Below are positions 8,522 to 16,819 of a stretch of DNA of 64,000 nt, in pieces. The notes below the pieces were generated by a model that had not been told where the DNA came from, ran no database searches, and was given only the letters and a program-made list of their open reading frames with translations. Source of the DNA: Emticicia sp. C21 (GTDB taxonomy: Bacteria > Bacteroidota > Bacteroidia > Cytophagales > Spirosomataceae); NCBI RefSeq assembly GCF_003418935.1, contig NZ_QVMT01000003.1, forward strand, positions 248,001 through 312,000, in the 5' to 3' direction. The translations under genes and the position numbers were made by a program. Each line of letters begins with the position of its first letter. The first letter of the stretch is position 1.

Positions 8522-9769
8522 TTACGCAGTCTCAGAAACTGATTTCTTTGGCCCTAATTTCTGTTTTACAATGAGACTTACCCGATATACCAGCCAGATA
8601 CACAACAGAATAACCACGATAGATATAATCCCTAGTGTCGGATAATGTTCCAGGGGACTGTTTTTATCTTTCTGCACGATAATCAATCCGGCCACAATTG
8701 AGGCTATACCACCTGCAATTTGCTGTAGCGATGAGTTAATGCTCATAAAGGCACCTCTATCCTGCATCTGCGGAATGCCCGTCATTAAGGATGTAGCCGG
8801 AACCATTCTCGACATGATGCCTGCAAATAGCAACACATTCAGAATCATGATAATCCAGAGGGGCATTGGGGTAAGATTGGTATAAACAGCCGTCATGATT
8901 ACTGCCCATATGGAGCCAAAGGCAAATACCTTAAACTTGTCAAACTTATCACTCAACCGGCCCACAATAGGCATAATAACCAAGGCTGAAATACCTGTTA
9001 CCATAAATACTATCGGCAGTTGCTCTTGTGTAATCTTCAAGTTATTAATGGCAAAGGCACTACCAAAAGGCATCATCAGGAATCCACCGACTGATAGGAG
9101 GGCGGTTCCGGCAAAAGCTATCTGATAATTGGTTGTAGCCAGCACATGGCGGAAATGCTCAAATACATTTCTATCCGTTTTCTGTTCCAGGTGTTTGGTT
9201 ACAGGTTTTAATCCCTGCATAACCGCCAGAGCAATCAGGATACTCAAGCCTACAATCATCAGGAATGGCGCATGCCATCCCCATATATTGGCCAGATATA
9301 AGCCTATCGGGATACCCAAAACCTGACTGGCGGCGAAACCCATCTGCACAGTACCCATTACTCGTCCTCTTTGTTCAATCGGGAAAATATCAGTGATAAT
9401 AGCCATACCAATTGAGCCGATAACTCCCCCAAACAAACCTGTAAAGACACGCGCGGCAACCAATAACTCATAAGTAGGAGCCAGACCGCAGAACAAAGTT
9501 CCTAAAATGAAACCCACATAAAAGAATAGCAGGAGTTTTTTACGGTCGTATTTATCGGCGAATCCTGCCGCTAATAAACCTGAAATACCTGCACTAAAGG
9601 CATAGCTTGATACAGCCACACCGAATTGTTTAGGGTTTATGTCTAATGATTTCATCAGAATATCACCTAAGGGAGACATCACCATAAAGTCTAAAACCAC
9701 TGTAAATTGAGTAATTGCCAGTAGTGCAATCACTAATTTCTCATACCCGGTAAATGCTTTTTTTTCCAT
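8522..9769 (-). CDS. MFS transporter, DHA1-type drug/sugar efflux family
   Basis: A 415-residue, 12-helix proton-driven exporter. Motif A is present after helix 2 (GFADKYDRKKLLLF) and the antiporter-type helix 5 contains GFAASQVLGIPIGLYLA, which is typical of the AraJ/YdhP-like DHA1 group. It starts 3 bp after the stop of the 71-residue protein at 9773-9988 and lies downstream of a TetR regulator on the same strand, so it is most likely the effector of a TetR-controlled efflux operon. The substrate is unknown. A lysine-rich C-terminus ends next to the REP-like repeat. Confidence 0.88.
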   Translation of the reverse strand: MEKKAFTGYEKLVIALLAITQFTVVLDFMVMSPLGDILMKSLDINPKQFGVAVSSYAFSAGISGLLAAGFADKYDRKKLLLFFYVGFILGTLFCGLAPTYELLVAARVFTGLFGGVIGSIGMAIITDIFPIEQRGRVMGTVQMGFAASQVLGIPIGLYLANIWGWHAPFLMIVGLSILIALAVMQGLKPVTKHLEQKTDRNVFEHFRHVLATTNYQIAFAGTALLSVGGFLMMPFGSAFAINNLKITQEQLPIVFMVTGISALVIMPIVGRLSDKFDKFKVFAFGSIWAVIMTAVYTNLTPMPLWIIMILNVLLFAGIMSRMVPATSLMTGIPQMQDRGAFMSINSSLQQIAGGIASIVAGLIIVQKDKNSPLEHYPTLGIISIVVILLCIWLVYRVSLIVKQKLGPKKSVSETA

Positions 9770-9772
9770 ATA

Positions 9773-9988
9773 TTAATTGTTTAATTCTTCACATTCAAAT
9801 CCTGATTCTTTAATCAACTGAATCAGTTCGTGCATACAAATTCCGTCTGCCGATGCCCGCAGTACTCCATCACAATCCTGATAATCGACCGACCATTTGA
9901 TAATTTGTGGAACCTGATTGAGTTGCAGGGCAAGCTCCTCTTTCATAGCGAGGCTAAGCACATTGGTTTTCAGAATAAATAGCTCCAT
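9773..9988 (-). CDS. Small ferredoxin-fold-like protein in efflux operon
   Basis: A 71-residue protein. Predicted strand-helix-strand-strand-helix-strand order and the motif NVLSLAMKEELALQLNQVPQI...WSVDYQDCDGVLR resemble heavy-metal-associated (HMA) small proteins of Bacteroidota, but the metal-binding CxxC is missing; cysteines sit near residues 39, 51 and 65. It is located between the TetR regulator and the MFS exporter, with its stop codon 3 bp before the exporter's start, so the two are probably translationally coupled. A role in ligand binding or in helping the exporter is inference. It could also be an unrelated small protein with a similar fold. Confidence 0.75.
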   Translation of the reverse strand: MELFILKTNVLSLAMKEELALQLNQVPQIIKWSVDYQDCDGVLRASADGICMHELIQLIKESGFECEELNN

Positions 9989-10047
9989 AAATAATAGCTT
10001 TTTCGCAAAAATTATAGGTCTTCAAAATAATCGTGTGTCGGTATAAA

Positions 10048-10638
10048 CTATGCTTTCAGAGCTTTCATGACTAATGCAAATGTTTGCCACATAATTTCTT
10101 CTGAAAACTGGAATGGTTCGCCTGCCAGACTGATACCCTCGGTATGAAAGCGAATCAGGTTATATAAAGGGGCATAAGCTACCGACCAGAATGCCTCTTT
10201 GGTAAGGGGTTTAATTTCTTTATTATCAATCGCATTATGCAGAAATCTACCCATTGATGCCACAAACTCTGTATCTAGTGCCTCAAAGACACGTGTTCGG
10301 AGCGGAGAGTGCCGCAATTGTTCAAGAAAAGATGCCCTTACCGGATTCTCCAGCCAATAATCTGCCCTATTACGCCATTGTACCCGCATGCCCTCTTCAA
10401 ACTTCATGTTGGGGTCAAAGTTTTTCAGAATCGTGGTTGTTAATCTGGTGGCTTCTTCGTACCCTAGCTGAATTAATAAATCTTCTTTATCTTTATAATA
10501 GATATATAATGTAGCAGGCGAGACACCGGCTTCTTTAGCCAATTTCTGCATGCTAAAACCATCAAGCCCCTCTCTCACAATCATTTCGATTGCTCTCTCT
10601 TTTACAAGCAGTTCTTTATGTTCGTCTCTGTATCTCAT
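10048..10638 (-). CDS. TetR family transcriptional regulator
   Basis: A 196-residue TetR repressor. The N-terminal helix-turn-helix (about residues 20-45: GFSMQKLAKEAGVSPATLYI, then YYKDKEDLLI) is typical of the family; the rest forms the variable ligand-binding dimer domain. ATG 10638 is preferred over the TTG at 10650, because MRYRDEHKELLVKERAIEMI is the usual N-terminus. A 9-bp inverted repeat directly upstream (10653-10676) looks like its operator. It heads a minus-strand operon with the small protein at 9773 and the MFS exporter at 8522, which it probably represses in the absence of an inducing compound. Confidence 0.9.
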   Translation of the reverse strand: MRYRDEHKELLVKERAIEMIVREGLDGFSMQKLAKEAGVSPATLYIYYKDKEDLLIQLGYEEATRLTTTILKNFDPNMKFEEGMRVQWRNRADYWLENPVRASFLEQLRHSPLRTRVFEALDTEFVASMGRFLHNAIDNKEIKPLTKEAFWSVAYAPLYNLIRFHTEGISLAGEPFQFSEEIMWQTFALVMKALKA

Positions 10639-10652
10639 ATGTTGATACAAAT

Positions 10653-10676
10653 ATAAATGAATGTTCGTTCATTTAT
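10653..10676. promoter_or_regulatory. Putative TetR operator
   Basis: Perfect 9-bp arms ataaatgaa (10653-10661) and ttcatttat (10668-10676) separated by 6 nt, placed 14 bp upstream of the tetR start codon. The size, symmetry and place fit autoregulation by the TetR protein, and hence control of the whole efflux operon. Binding is inferred. Confidence 0.6.
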
Positions 10677-10689
10677 TATTAAAAAATGA

Positions 10690-11196
10690 TTAAACTTTAT
10701 TTTTGAAGTGCCTGATAATAGCACCGAAGTCCATGCCTTTAGACAACCCCCATACAGCTTGTGAGATGCGTTTGCTCTTGATTTCTATAGATTTTACCCC
10801 TTCAATCCAGTTGGAGAAGTACCGCTGATGTCCCGGCGCCAGAGAATTAAAGAACTCTAAAGCCTTTGGCTCGTCTTCCAGGCATATCAATAAATCTGGG
10901 GATATTTTATGTTCGTTGGTGTCTAATTCCAAAGCGACTTCAATCGTTGCTCCTTCACTTTTTTTGATGCCTTTGCGCATACCACCATTAATAGCCATCA
11001 TAAAATCACCTTCGCCTGCGGGCAATAGCGCTATCTGTTCAATCGGGAATGCATCTAATTTGCCTCTTACTCTATAAGTAGTCTTTGTGTCAGGTTTGAT
11101 TTGGTTGGCAAGGATAGCAGGAATAATGATATAGGTCCAACCGGTTTTATCTCCGTTTTTCTCGAATTTCTGTAGGGTAGTCTTAAAAGTAACCAT
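10690..11196 (-). CDS. YdeI/OmpD-associated family protein with DUF1905 domain
   Basis: A 168-residue cytosolic protein. The N-terminal part, about residues 1-90, is a DUF1905 beta-barrel domain (FKTTLQKF..., GWTYIIIPA, YRVRGKLDAF, FMMAINGGMRKG), and the C-terminal part, about 105-160, is the YdeI/OmdA bacteriocin-protection-like helical domain (PEDEPKALEFF-like start, GHQRYFSNWI, AKSKRI-like end). The family is common but its biochemistry is not established. The frame is open to 11256, but ATG 11196 gives the family's N-terminus. It is divergent from the ABC exporter with 65 bp between them. Confidence 0.82.
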   Translation of the reverse strand: MVTFKTTLQKFEKNGDKTGWTYIIIPAILANQIKPDTKTTYRVRGKLDAFPIEQIALLPAGEGDFMMAINGGMRKGIKKSEGATIEVALELDTNEHKISPDLLICLEDEPKALEFFNSLAPGHQRYFSNWIEGVKSIEIKSKRISQAVWGLSKGMDFGAIIRHFKNKV

Positions 11197-11261
11197 TGTT
11201 TCTGAACGATTATGTATCTTTAGGAGTTTAAAATTAGGAAATCTTTGCAAAAACAAATTGA

Positions 11262-13022
11262 ATGAGCGAACAAAATCCTTCCGGTAACATTTTCGATTGG
11301 GCAGTACTGAAGAGGTTGTTTCAGTTTATACGTCCGTATCAATTTCGTTTTTATTCTTTAGTGTTCGTGATTCTGGTGGGGGCAGCTTTGGCACCGGCCA
11401 TTCCGCTTTTAATAAAACAGACCATTGACGGTCCTGTAACCTCAGGCGATTATACTGGTTTGGCCCGAATGATGCTTATCATGGTGGGAGTATTGGTACT
11501 CCAATCGCTGATTCAGTTTGTGAATACCTATCTGGCTGGTTGGTTGGGACAGAATATCATCCGTGATATCCGTATCCAATTGTATCAGAAGATAATTCAT
11601 TTACGCTTAAAATTCTTTGACGATACACCCATTGGCCGATTGGTAACCCGTACGATTTCAGACATAGAAACATTAGCTGATGTATTTAGTGAGGGCATAG
11701 CTGCCATTGCCGGGGATATTCTGCAATTGGTTCTGATTATCACGGTGATGTTTTATACCGACTGGAAACTCTCATTAATAAGCCTGAGCACTGTTCCATT
11801 GATGTTGGTTAGTACCTATATTTTCAAAGAAAAAGTAAAGAAGTCGTTTAATACTGTGCGTAATGCTGTTGCGAATCTCAATTCGTTTGTGCAGGAGCAT
11901 ATCACGGGTATGAGCATCGTACAGATTTTCAACTCTGAGCAAATTGAGTACAAAAAATTTGTGGCAATAAATAAAGAGCATCGCGATGCCAATATCAAGT
12001 CTATTATGTATTACTCGGTTTACTATCCGGTAGCAGAGGTAATTGCGGCTTTGGGTACGGGTCTGGTAGTATGGTTTGGCGCAAAACAGATGTTGAATAG
12101 CGAGGTAAGCTACGGTACCGTTACGGCCTTTATCATGTTTATTAATATCTTCTTCCGACCGATACGAATGCTGGCCGATAGAATGAATACCCTACAGATG
12201 GGTATTGTGAGCACTGACCGTATCATCAAATTGCTGGATAGTGACGAATACACGGCCAATGATGGCAAATATACCACTCATCTGAAAGGAGAAGTAGAGT
12301 TTAAAGATGTCTGGTTTGCCTATAATGATGAAAACTATGTATTGAAAGATATATCTTTTAAAGTCAATCAGGGAGAAACGGTGGCTTTTGTAGGGGCAAC
12401 AGGCGCAGGGAAATCATCAATCATCAATCTACTATCCAGATTTTACGAGATAAATAAGGGTGAAATATGGATTGATGGCATTGATATTAAGAAATATGAT
12501 TTAAAACACCTGCGCGAGCAGATAGGGGTGGTATTGCAGGATGTATTCCTGTTTTCAGATACGATTGAGAACAATATTACCTTGGGGGATACTTCGATTT
12601 CAAGAGAAAATATCATTGAGGCTGCCAAACTGGTAGGGGTACATGATTTTATCATGCAGTTACCGAATGGCTATGATTATAATGTGCAGGAACGGGGCGC
12701 CACGCTTTCAGTAGGGCAACGTCAGTTGATTTCGTTTGTACGGGCTATGGTACAAGACCCTAAGATTATTGTTTTGGATGAAGCTACTTCATCGGTTGAT
12801 ACTGAGACAGAGGAGCTGATTCAGAATGCTATAAGTCAGTTAATGAAAGGTCGCACAGCCATTGTGATTGCTCACCGATTAAGCACCATCCAGAAAGCGC
12901 ATAAGATTATTGTCTTAGACAAAGGACAGATAATGGAAGAAGGCAACCATGAAGAACTATTGGAGAAAGATGGATTCTATGCCAACCTATATCGGATGCA
13001 GTACAAGGAGGCGTTGGTGTAG
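11262..13022 (+). CDS. ABC exporter, fused permease and ATPase (MsbA-like)
   Basis: A 586-residue half-transporter that forms a homodimer in the inner membrane and exports lipids or drugs. Residues about 20-320 form the six-helix ABC transmembrane domain. The ATPase domain follows, with Walker A GATGAGKSS (about 378-386), the Q-loop in VVLQDVFLF, the signature LSVGQRQ (about 483-489), Walker B IIVLDEATSSVD and the H-loop IVIAHRLST. Length and organisation are typical for MsbA/LmrA-type exporters. It is monocistronic, ending before a REP-like repeat and a bidirectional terminator shared with the cold-shock gene. Confidence 0.92.
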   Translation: MSEQNPSGNIFDWAVLKRLFQFIRPYQFRFYSLVFVILVGAALAPAIPLLIKQTIDGPVTSGDYTGLARMMLIMVGVLVLQSLIQFVNTYLAGWLGQNIIRDIRIQLYQKIIHLRLKFFDDTPIGRLVTRTISDIETLADVFSEGIAAIAGDILQLVLIITVMFYTDWKLSLISLSTVPLMLVSTYIFKEKVKKSFNTVRNAVANLNSFVQEHITGMSIVQIFNSEQIEYKKFVAINKEHRDANIKSIMYYSVYYPVAEVIAALGTGLVVWFGAKQMLNSEVSYGTVTAFIMFINIFFRPIRMLADRMNTLQMGIVSTDRIIKLLDSDEYTANDGKYTTHLKGEVEFKDVWFAYNDENYVLKDISFKVNQGETVAFVGATGAGKSSIINLLSRFYEINKGEIWIDGIDIKKYDLKHLREQIGVVLQDVFLFSDTIENNITLGDTSISRENIIEAAKLVGVHDFIMQLPNGYDYNVQERGATLSVGQRQLISFVRAMVQDPKIIVLDEATSSVDTETEELIQNAISQLMKGRTAIVIAHRLSTIQKAHKIIVLDKGQIMEEGNHEELLEKDGFYANLYRMQYKEALV

Positions 13023-13031
13023 GAGAAATTG

Positions 13032-13124
13032 TGTATCACGATTTTTCAAATCGTGGTTTGTAACAAATAATAAAATATAATGGGCTTTAGAATTTACCCA
13101 CACGATTTAAAAAATCGTGATACA
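13032..13124. repeat. REP-like element, 'atcacgattt' family, copy 2
   Basis: The outer arms tgtatcacgattt (13032-13044) and aaatcgtgataca (13112-13124) are identical to those of the copy at 8447-8518. Each end also folds on itself: cacgattt/aaatcgtg at 13037-13055 and at 13101-13119. The interior is AT-rich and has no gene. It lies directly after the ABC exporter. Confidence 0.82.
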
Positions 13125-13134
13125 TTATAAAAAT

Positions 13135-13170
13135 CAAAAAAGCTCTCAATCTACTTGAGAGCTTTTTTTG
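13135..13170. terminator. Bidirectional terminator between ABC exporter and csp
   Basis: A perfect 8-bp stem (agctctca 13141-13148 with tgagagct 13156-13163) has an A-run on its left and a run of seven T on its right, so it can end transcription from both converging genes. Confidence 0.85.
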
Positions 13171-13192
13171 ATAATTATATATATCGATATAA

Positions 13193-13384
13193 TTATGCCA
13201 ATTTCACGTTCACGGCGTTTAGACCTCTTTTACCTTCCTGGATTTCGAAAGTTACTTCGTCATCCTGACGGATTTGGTCCTTTAATTCTGATACATGGAC
13301 GAAAACCTCTTGGTTAGTTCCATTAACTTTAACAAAACCATAACCTTTGGTTTCGTTGAAAAACTTAACAATTCCTGTAGACAT
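13193..13384 (-). CDS. Cold-shock domain protein
   Basis: A 63-residue single cold-shock domain that binds single-stranded RNA or DNA and melts RNA structure. The RNP1-like motif KGYGFV (residues 13-18) and the RNP2-like motif VFVHV (26-30) are intact, and GIVKFFNETKGYGF is the family N-terminus. The gene is monocistronic, between a bidirectional terminator and a 230-bp upstream region with a 9-bp palindrome (13401-13419) just before the start codon. Role in cold or growth-phase adaptation is known for the family. Confidence 0.95.
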   Translation of the reverse strand: MSTGIVKFFNETKGYGFVKVNGTNQEVFVHVSELKDQIRQDDEVTFEIQEGKRGLNAVNVKLA

Positions 13385-13400
13385 TTGAAAAAATTTGTAT

Positions 13401-13419
13401 TTTGTACTTAAAGTACAAA
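13401..13419. promoter_or_regulatory. Palindrome in the csp leader/promoter
   Basis: tttgtactt (13401-13409) and aagtacaaa (13411-13419) form a perfect inverted repeat around one base, 16 bp upstream of the csp start. It could be an operator or a leader hairpin of the kind used in cold-shock mRNAs. Nothing in the window identifies a binding protein. Confidence 0.4.
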
Positions 13420-13613
13420 GGTGAGATTATTAATTGACAAAACCTAGCGTATAGCCTAATTATTCTTAAAAATAGATAATTCTACCTATTTTTTGTACTA
13501 TATTTTTACTCATTATCGAACCATTAACCTTAATTAACATTATTTCAATCTCTCTTAACCTATGTTGAGAAATGTGGTTTCTACTTTTGTTTCGACAAAA
13601 AATCAAACCACTT

Positions 13614-16385
13614 ATGAAAAAGCTTTTTATTCTTCTTTTGTTTTCAATACCCACTTTTGCCCAAAAGATTACTATCAAAGGTACGGTGGCCGATTCTGCA
13701 GCCGCTCCTTTGCAATATGCTACAGTGCTATTGCTGAGCCCTAAGGATTCGTCTTTGGTAAACTTTGGCCGTACCAACGATAAAGGGGTTTTTGAGTTAA
13801 AAAACCTGAATCCAACCAACTATCTGTTTAAAATCACTTATGTGGGGCATCAGCCTTTTTATAAACTGATTGTTCCTGATGGTGCTACCGGAATAGATTT
13901 AGGCATTATCAAGCTACAAGCCATTAGCAAAGAATTGGCCGAGATAACTGTGAAAGGCGAAAAAGCCCCTGTGAGTATCAAAGGCGATACAGTAGAATTT
14001 AATGCGGGTTCATTCAGAGTAAAACCTAATAGCGTGGTAGAAGACCTGCTGAAGAAATTGCCAGGAGTGGAAGTAGAAAAGGATGGAACTGTAAAGGCAC
14101 AGGGAGAAACGGTAAGAAGAATTACTGTTGATGGCAAAGAGTTTTTTGGAAGAGACCCAAAAATGGCTACTAAAAACCTGCCTGCTGATGCCATAGAGAA
14201 AGTACAGGTGTATGACAAACGCTCTGACCAGGCCGATTTTACCGGTATTGACGATGGCCAGCGCGAGAAGAACATCAATCTGAAACTGAAAGAAGACCGC
14301 AAGAAAGGGGCTTTTGGAAATATTACCGCAGGCGCTGGTCTGGACGAACGATATGCAGGCCGATTGAATATTAACAGATTCAATAAAGATAAGCAATTAT
14401 CTGTATTGGCGATGGGGAATAATGTGAATCAACAGGGTTTCTCGATTGAAGATTACATGAATTTTTCGGGTGGTTTGCAGCGTATGATGGGTGGCGGCGG
14501 TCAGTTTCGCGTACAATTCAGCGCTGATAATGACGGAGGCTTGCCTTTAAACTTTGGTAACCGTCAGAATGGCTTTGTGAGAAACTGGGCCGGAGGGCTT
14601 AACTTCAATAATCCTATCAGCAAAAAGACAGAAATAAACGGAAGCTATATGTTTAATAATATCAACCAGATTATTGGCAAAGATGTGAACCGTCAGAATT
14701 TCCTACCTAATGGTGATAGCTATACTACCTTGCAGAAAACATCGCAGAATACTATGAACGATAACCATCGTCTCAATTTCACGCTTGATCAGAAGCTTGA
14801 TTCGATGAATTCGTTGAAATGGTCGTCTTATATTAATTATAATCATACCAGAGCCAATACTGTCAGTAATAGCCAGTCGCTGAGTAGTAAAAATTTACTG
14901 GAGAATGAAGGTGGACGTAACTACGGAGGTAGTAGCGAAGGATTAAGCCTGAGCAGTAATTTATTGTGGCGTCATAAATTCCATAAGAAAGGGAGAACGC
15001 TTTCGACCAACCTGAGTTTTCAGGTAAATAATACAGATAGCAATGGCGATTTGGCGGCCTTGAACAAATATTATATAGATGGCGCATTGGCACGCACAGA
15101 GAGTATTAATCAGAAAAGTACCCAGAAATCAGACCGGATGAATTATGGTTTAACGGCTTCTTATACCGAGCCATTGGGCAAACGCAAGTTTCTGGAAGTA
15201 AACTATGCCATACAGAAAAACGACTATATATCTGATGCTTTGGTGAATGATATTAAAGATGGTGTGCCGGTTTATAACAGTCAGTTGAGTAATAAATTTG
15301 AAAGTAGTTTTCTCTATAATCGTCTGGGGGCTAATTTCAGATTGGTGCAGAAGAAATATAATTTCTCTACCGGTGTGAGTTTCCAGCATGCCAATCTGAG
15401 AGGGAAACTATTGCTGTTGGATACGGATATTTCAAGAACATTCCAGAATGTATTACCAAATATGCACTTCAACTATGATTTTCAACAAAGTCAGCATTTA
15501 AGAGTGGATTATGAAACGAATTTCCAGGAGCCGAGTATCACCCAATTGGCACCTATCACAGATAACCGCGACCCATTGAATATTTATGTAGGTAATCCGA
15601 ATCTGAAACCGGAGTATTCGCATAGATTGGGCTTGAACTATAATTCTTTCAATCAGCTAAGTTTTACTAACTTCTTTGCCTCTGCTAACTTAACCTATAC
15701 GACTAATAAGATTAATAATGCGCAGGAAATCAGTCCGACATTTGTACAGACATCGCAGCCCATTAACGTAAAAGATGATTATTTGTTAAGTGGAAATCTG
15801 AATTATGGTTTCAGAATCAGACCGATTAAGTTGCGGGTAGAATTAGGCGAACGTGTAGCAGCGAACAGAGGTATTAACTTTATTAATAAACAGGAAAATC
15901 GTACGAAGGGCTTTCAGGCTTCTACCAGCTTAAGATTGAGCTATCAACAAGATAATTTTGATGCATCAGTTCAAGGGCGTGTCATTTATAACCAGACACA
16001 CTATTCTGTAAACAAACAGATGAATCAGGAATATTTTAATAAGGTCTTGACAACAGATTTGAATTGGACTATCGCCAAAAACCTGGTCTTTGGGACTGAT
16101 TTTGATTACAATATGTATTCAGGTCTTACCGGAGGATTCAATCAGAATATACCTTTGTGGGCCATGTCGGTATCAACTTTCTTCCTGAAAAACAGACGTG
16201 GAGAGTTGAAACTATCAGTGAACGACTTATTGAATCGTAATACGGGTATCAGCCGCACGGCTCAATTAAACTTTGTGCAAGACGAACGCATTACCAGTTT
16301 AGGCAGATATTTCTTATTGAGTTTCACTTATTCGCTGAAAGGTATCTCTCCACAGCCAAGAGGAATGATTCGGATTGGGGGGTAG
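13614..16385 (+). CDS. Outer-membrane beta-barrel protein with carboxypeptidase-like N-terminal domain
   Basis: A 923-residue outer-membrane protein. It has a signal peptide (MKKLFILLLFSIPTFAQ), a CarboxypepD_reg-like beta sandwich at about residues 20-105 (KGTVADSAAAPLQYATVLLL), a plug-like region at about 110-230 (SVVEDLLKKLPGVEVEKDGT, then GKEFFGRDPKMATKNLPADA), and a long barrel with alternating aromatic strands ending in FSLKG-like strands. This is the TonB-receptor-like OMP_b-brl_3 type common in Bacteroidota. The frame is open from 13572, but ATG 13614 starts the signal peptide. It is not next to a SusD gene, so it is not a canonical SusCD pair; the ligand is unknown. Confidence 0.88.
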   Translation: MKKLFILLLFSIPTFAQKITIKGTVADSAAAPLQYATVLLLSPKDSSLVNFGRTNDKGVFELKNLNPTNYLFKITYVGHQPFYKLIVPDGATGIDLGIIKLQAISKELAEITVKGEKAPVSIKGDTVEFNAGSFRVKPNSVVEDLLKKLPGVEVEKDGTVKAQGETVRRITVDGKEFFGRDPKMATKNLPADAIEKVQVYDKRSDQADFTGIDDGQREKNINLKLKEDRKKGAFGNITAGAGLDERYAGRLNINRFNKDKQLSVLAMGNNVNQQGFSIEDYMNFSGGLQRMMGGGGQFRVQFSADNDGGLPLNFGNRQNGFVRNWAGGLNFNNPISKKTEINGSYMFNNINQIIGKDVNRQNFLPNGDSYTTLQKTSQNTMNDNHRLNFTLDQKLDSMNSLKWSSYINYNHTRANTVSNSQSLSSKNLLENEGGRNYGGSSEGLSLSSNLLWRHKFHKKGRTLSTNLSFQVNNTDSNGDLAALNKYYIDGALARTESINQKSTQKSDRMNYGLTASYTEPLGKRKFLEVNYAIQKNDYISDALVNDIKDGVPVYNSQLSNKFESSFLYNRLGANFRLVQKKYNFSTGVSFQHANLRGKLLLLDTDISRTFQNVLPNMHFNYDFQQSQHLRVDYETNFQEPSITQLAPITDNRDPLNIYVGNPNLKPEYSHRLGLNYNSFNQLSFTNFFASANLTYTTNKINNAQEISPTFVQTSQPINVKDDYLLSGNLNYGFRIRPIKLRVELGERVAANRGINFINKQENRTKGFQASTSLRLSYQQDNFDASVQGRVIYNQTHYSVNKQMNQEYFNKVLTTDLNWTIAKNLVFGTDFDYNMYSGLTGGFNQNIPLWAMSVSTFFLKNRRGELKLSVNDLLNRNTGISRTAQLNFVQDERITSLGRYFLLSFTYSLKGISPQPRGMIRIGG

Positions 16386-16507
16386 TGAGAGAATTGAGTG
16401 ATTGTGTGAATGAGTGATTGAGTGAATAATTTTTAATAGTGAATTATGAATAATATTAAATAATCACCGCAGCGGCGGCCGCTCAATCACTCACTCACTC
16501 ACTCACT
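16386..16507. repeat. Intergenic inverted repeat with GC-rich core, copy 1
   Basis: Reiterated gagtgattg/gtgaatgagt units (about 16387-16426) are mirrored by tcactcactc units (about 16482-16506). The 28-bp segment 16464-16491, which contains the GC-rich gcggcggccgc core, recurs as an exact reverse complement at 24563-24590. The GC-rich core stands out in the AT-rich surroundings. No coding potential. Confidence 0.7.
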
Positions 16508-16553
16508 AAATAAATCTTTGTTTGGTATATAATTTAGTTTAGTTTGTTGGAGA

Positions 16554-16587
16554 TTAAGCAGTCATTTTATGGCTGCTTAACTTTTTT
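16554..16587 (+). terminator. Rho-independent terminator of the outer-membrane protein gene
   Basis: ttaagcag (16554-16561) pairs with ctgcttaa (16573-16580) and is followed by ctttttta. It ends on the stop codon region of the convergent VF530 gene. Confidence 0.75.
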
Positions 16588-16819
16588 ATTCCCCTTTCAA
16601 ATCATTGAGCATTCTGATATACAAATCTTCTACTTTCTTTCTGGCCCAGGGCGTTTTGCGTAGAAACGTAAGGCTTGATTTGATGCTGGGATTATTGGCA
16701 AAACAATTAATACGCACATGGTATTCCATCTGTTCCCAGCCATGATAGGCCACCAGTTCGTTCAGAATCATTTCAAGGGTTTTGCCATGAAGCGGATTAT
16801 TGGGTTGTTCCTGACTCAT
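16586..16819 (-). CDS. VF530 (DUF2132) family protein
   Basis: A 77-residue all-helical protein. [20 protein letters not shown], followed by the [28 protein letters not shown] stretch, is the VF530 family signature (positions given by residues about 7-26 and 38-65). The family was named from a Vibrio protein and proposed to bind DNA. Here it overlaps the stop of a DEAD-box helicase gene by 4 bp, so it is translated with it, and it follows an RRM protein. This context suggests a role in RNA or ribosome handling, which is inference. Confidence 0.88.
   Translation of the reverse strand: MSQEQPNNPLHGKTLEMILNELVAYHGWEQMEYHVRINCFANNPSIKSSLTFLRKTPWARKKVEDLYIRMLNDLKGE

Noticed and set aside
13859-14383. 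Open frame of 174 codons on the minus strand
   Set aside because: It lies wholly inside the outer-membrane protein gene in antisense, is serine- and proline-rich in the way of shadow frames, and has no domain.
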